64,000 bases of DNA from Rhopalosiphum padi (taxonomy: Eukaryota > Arthropoda > Insecta > Hemiptera > Aphididae): assembly GCF_020882245.1 (NCBI RefSeq), contig NC_083597.1:91304152-91368151 (forward strand), written 5' to 3'. Shown here piece by piece: positions 61,984 to 64,000 of the stretch (positions within the stretch are counted from its first letter, which is position 1; each line of letters opens with the position of its first letter). The position numbers were made by a program, and so were the translations under genes. A model generated the notes under the pieces. That model was not told the DNA's origin. It worked only from the letters and a program-made list of their open reading frames with translations, and did no database searches.

Positions 61984-63734
61984 GGCCCTGCGAAAAGACT
62001 AGCATTCACATTCACTGTCTTTCCTCCGTCGTAGCAAGACCCACCCCGGGCAGACTTGCGCGACTAGGAAAGGCATCTGGAGTCTATATTTTTTTTTAAA
62101 TTTTTGTGATTTATACCTAAGGTTAAAAAACCCAATACAAGGTTATCCATAAGTTTTCCTTCAAGTAACTGTTAAAAAAAAATTCCTGCGTCAATATAGA
62201 AAAAATTTAATACGTTTATAAATTTATTGATTGTATTGTACATAGTACATTGTTTAATATTTTAACTTTTAATTTTTTGTTTGAAGGGGATTTTTCCATA
62301 TAGTGTGAGGGGAATGCACGGGGAAGGTTCTAAACTTCTAAATTCTTCTTTTCTTTTTATTATCATTCTTCTTATTATTATTATTGTAAATACTACTATT
62401 TTTATTATTATTTTAATTATCTTATTCCCAATTTTATTGCCTATTATTATTTATATAGCTATTATACTATTTTTATTATTATTATAATAACTTTTATTTA
62501 AATTGTGCGATTATCGGCTATTGCACTATTGGGGTTTCGACGGTTTCTCGTTATCTTTTACAAAACACAAGACCGGTCCTGTGTTATCGCTTATCGCTAA
62601 TGAACCGGGTATAAAAGGCCCTGCGAAAAGACTAGCATTCACATTCACTGTCTTTCCTCCGTCGTAGCAAGACCCACCCCGGGCAGACTTGCGCGACTAG
62701 GAAAGGCATCTGGAGTCTATATTTTTTTTTAAATTTTTGTGATTTATACCTAAGGTTAAAAAACCCAATACAAGGTTATCCATAAGTTTTCCTTCAAGTA
62801 ACTGTTAAAAAAAAATTCCTGCGTCAATATAGAAAAAATTTAATACGTTTATAAATTTATTGATTGTATTGTACATAGTACATTGTTTAATATTTTAACT
62901 TTTAATTTTTTGTTTGAAGGGGATTTTTCCATATAGTGTGAGGGGAATGCACGGGGAAGGTTCTAAACTTCTAAATTCTTCTTTTCTTTTTATTATCATT
63001 CTTCTTATTATTATTATTGTAAATACTACTATTTTTATTATTATTTTAATTATCTTATTCCCAATTTTATTGCCTATTATTATTTATATAGCTATTATAC
63101 TATTTTTATTATTATTATAATAACTTTTATTTAAATTGTGCGATTATCGGCTATTGCACTATTGGGGTTTCGACGGTTTCTCGTTATCTTTTACAAAACA
63201 CAAGACCGGTCCTGTGTTATCGCTTATCGCTAATGAACCGGGTATAAAAGGCCCTGCGAAAAGACTAGCATTCACATTCACTGTCTTTCCTCCGTCGTAG
63301 CAAGACCCACCCCGGGCAGACTTGCGCGACTAGGAAAGGCATCTGGAGTCTTTATTTTTTGCCAAATATTTTTTGACTTTTAGCCTGCACATTATACTGC
63401 CTTTACTCGTATTATTAAACAGTGATTTTATTCATATCTATTATTCGCAGCTCTAACATTTCCTAAGCTCAATTCTGATATGCACAAACAGGATTCGACC
63501 TCGGCCTTGTTCCGCGGCCTATATGTAAGTCTGACACCTTTCGAGCAGTGTTTGGCGTATTGCGTTAGTACATATTATCATATTTCATTTTTTTTTTTTG
63601 TTCCCTTATTATGCCATAAACAATCACTCGTAGGAATACGTTATTCGTAAGTGTTCAAGTATGTTTCCAAACAGAACGTATATTCGTAAAACCCCGTTTC
63701 CCTGTGCGTATCGTCATTGACGACATGCGCAGAG

Positions 63735-63977
63735 CTACGGCTGGTACGTTCCGCAGAAATGACGATTCGCGCGTACGTCGGATTTAGTGAGCAGATGGCA
63801 CAGTTCCAGTGACTCGTCAGAGTTCCGCGTTACGGGTGTATCGCTCTCGTTTGAGCTACCCGTCTCGTGTGCCACTGTAATGATCTGACAACGCGTGCGA
63901 TTCGATTCTGATCCGATTATTCGGTGGCTGCGATGCCGTTGAATGACATACGAATCTGTTCGAAACGTTGTACACAT
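63735..63977 (-). other. Uncertain 80-codon ORF in a GC-richer patch at the window end
   Basis: Open on the minus strand and richer in CpG than its surroundings, with mixed polar composition (for example SDESLELCHLLTKSDVRANR). No domain is recognised, no splice partner was found, and it is near the window edge. It may be part of a gene or element continuing beyond 64000, or chance. Confidence 0.2.
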
Positions 63978-64000
63978 TACGATATCGTTAATTTTTATTT

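Larger units (their letters stand above)
61858..63356. repeat. 633-bp tandem repeat, about 2.4 units
   Basis: Units start at about 61858, 62491 and 63124. The first two are complete and nearly identical; the third stops after about 230 bases, where sequence after ctggagtct changes. Each unit has a GC-richer 230-base part with a TATAAAA box, and an AT-rich 400-base part. Copies two and three share changes absent from copy one. The 68-codon ORFs at 62281 and 62914 sit in low-complexity TTATT sequence and are unlikely to be real. It may be satellite DNA or LTR-like repeats left by recombination. Confidence 0.88.

Noticed and set aside
62281..63120. Two identical 68-codon hydrophobic ORFs
   Set aside because: They come from TTATT low-complexity sequence inside the 633-bp tandem repeat and open at a TTG. 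Identity reflects the repeat, not a gene pair.
1..64000. CRISPR arrays, bacterial operons, tRNA or rRNA genes
   Set aside because: The repeats seen are minisatellites, tandem repeats or transposon ends. No spacer-repeat pattern, cloverleaf or ribosomal sequence was recognised by eye; a tRNAscan run would be the decisive test for tRNAs.

Overview
The window is animal nuclear DNA, most likely from an aphid (Hemiptera). It is strongly AT-rich, its genes have introns, and it carries many short TA/poly-T tracts and the recurring taggtacctacct-type motif common in aphid DNA. Species cannot be fixed from the sequence alone. No rRNA, tRNA, CRISPR array or bacterial-style operon was seen.

Four gene models are supported, three of them strongly. 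(1) A plus-strand gene at 20008-32303 carries the last seven coding exons of a guk-holder / Nance-Horan syndrome (NHS) family protein. All splice phases agree and give 1143 visible residues; the 5' exons are not identified. (2) An intact minus-strand U1-C snRNP gene lies at 36056-36499. (3) An intact nine-exon plus-strand stomatin-like protein 2 gene (STOML2, mitochondrial SPFH family) lies at 37269-40163, divergent from U1-C. (4) An intact six-exon minus-strand insect odorant receptor gene (7tm_6 family, 418 aa) lies at 40800-45227, convergent with STOML2. A weaker two-exon small gene (87 aa) is proposed on the minus strand at 958-2961, with a short signal-peptide ORF beside its start on the other strand.

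Layout: 1-3.3 kb holds the small candidate gene and a GC-richer start region. 3.3-20 kb has no recognisable coding sequence but has several CpG-richer islands and a CT/GA tract, possibly promoters or the first intron of guk-holder. 20-32.6 kb is guk-holder. 32.6-36 kb is AT-rich with one decayed transposase trace. 36-45.3 kb holds the three compact genes. 45.3-64 kb is a transposon graveyard: three short hAT-type elements with 8-bp duplications, a TTAA-bounded inverted-repeat element, a retroelement integrase tail followed by a repeat-rich ORF, a PIF/Harbinger relic, a hAT fragment lying inside a repeat-rich ORF whose basic/Cys tail recurs 3 kb away, a long foldback, a pogo/Tigger-like element, and a 633-bp tandem repeat with TATA boxes.

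The host genes act in unrelated processes: actin/synaptic scaffolding, 5' splice-site recognition, mitochondrial inner membrane organisation, and smell. Their adjacency looks like ordinary gene neighbourhood rather than a pathway cluster.
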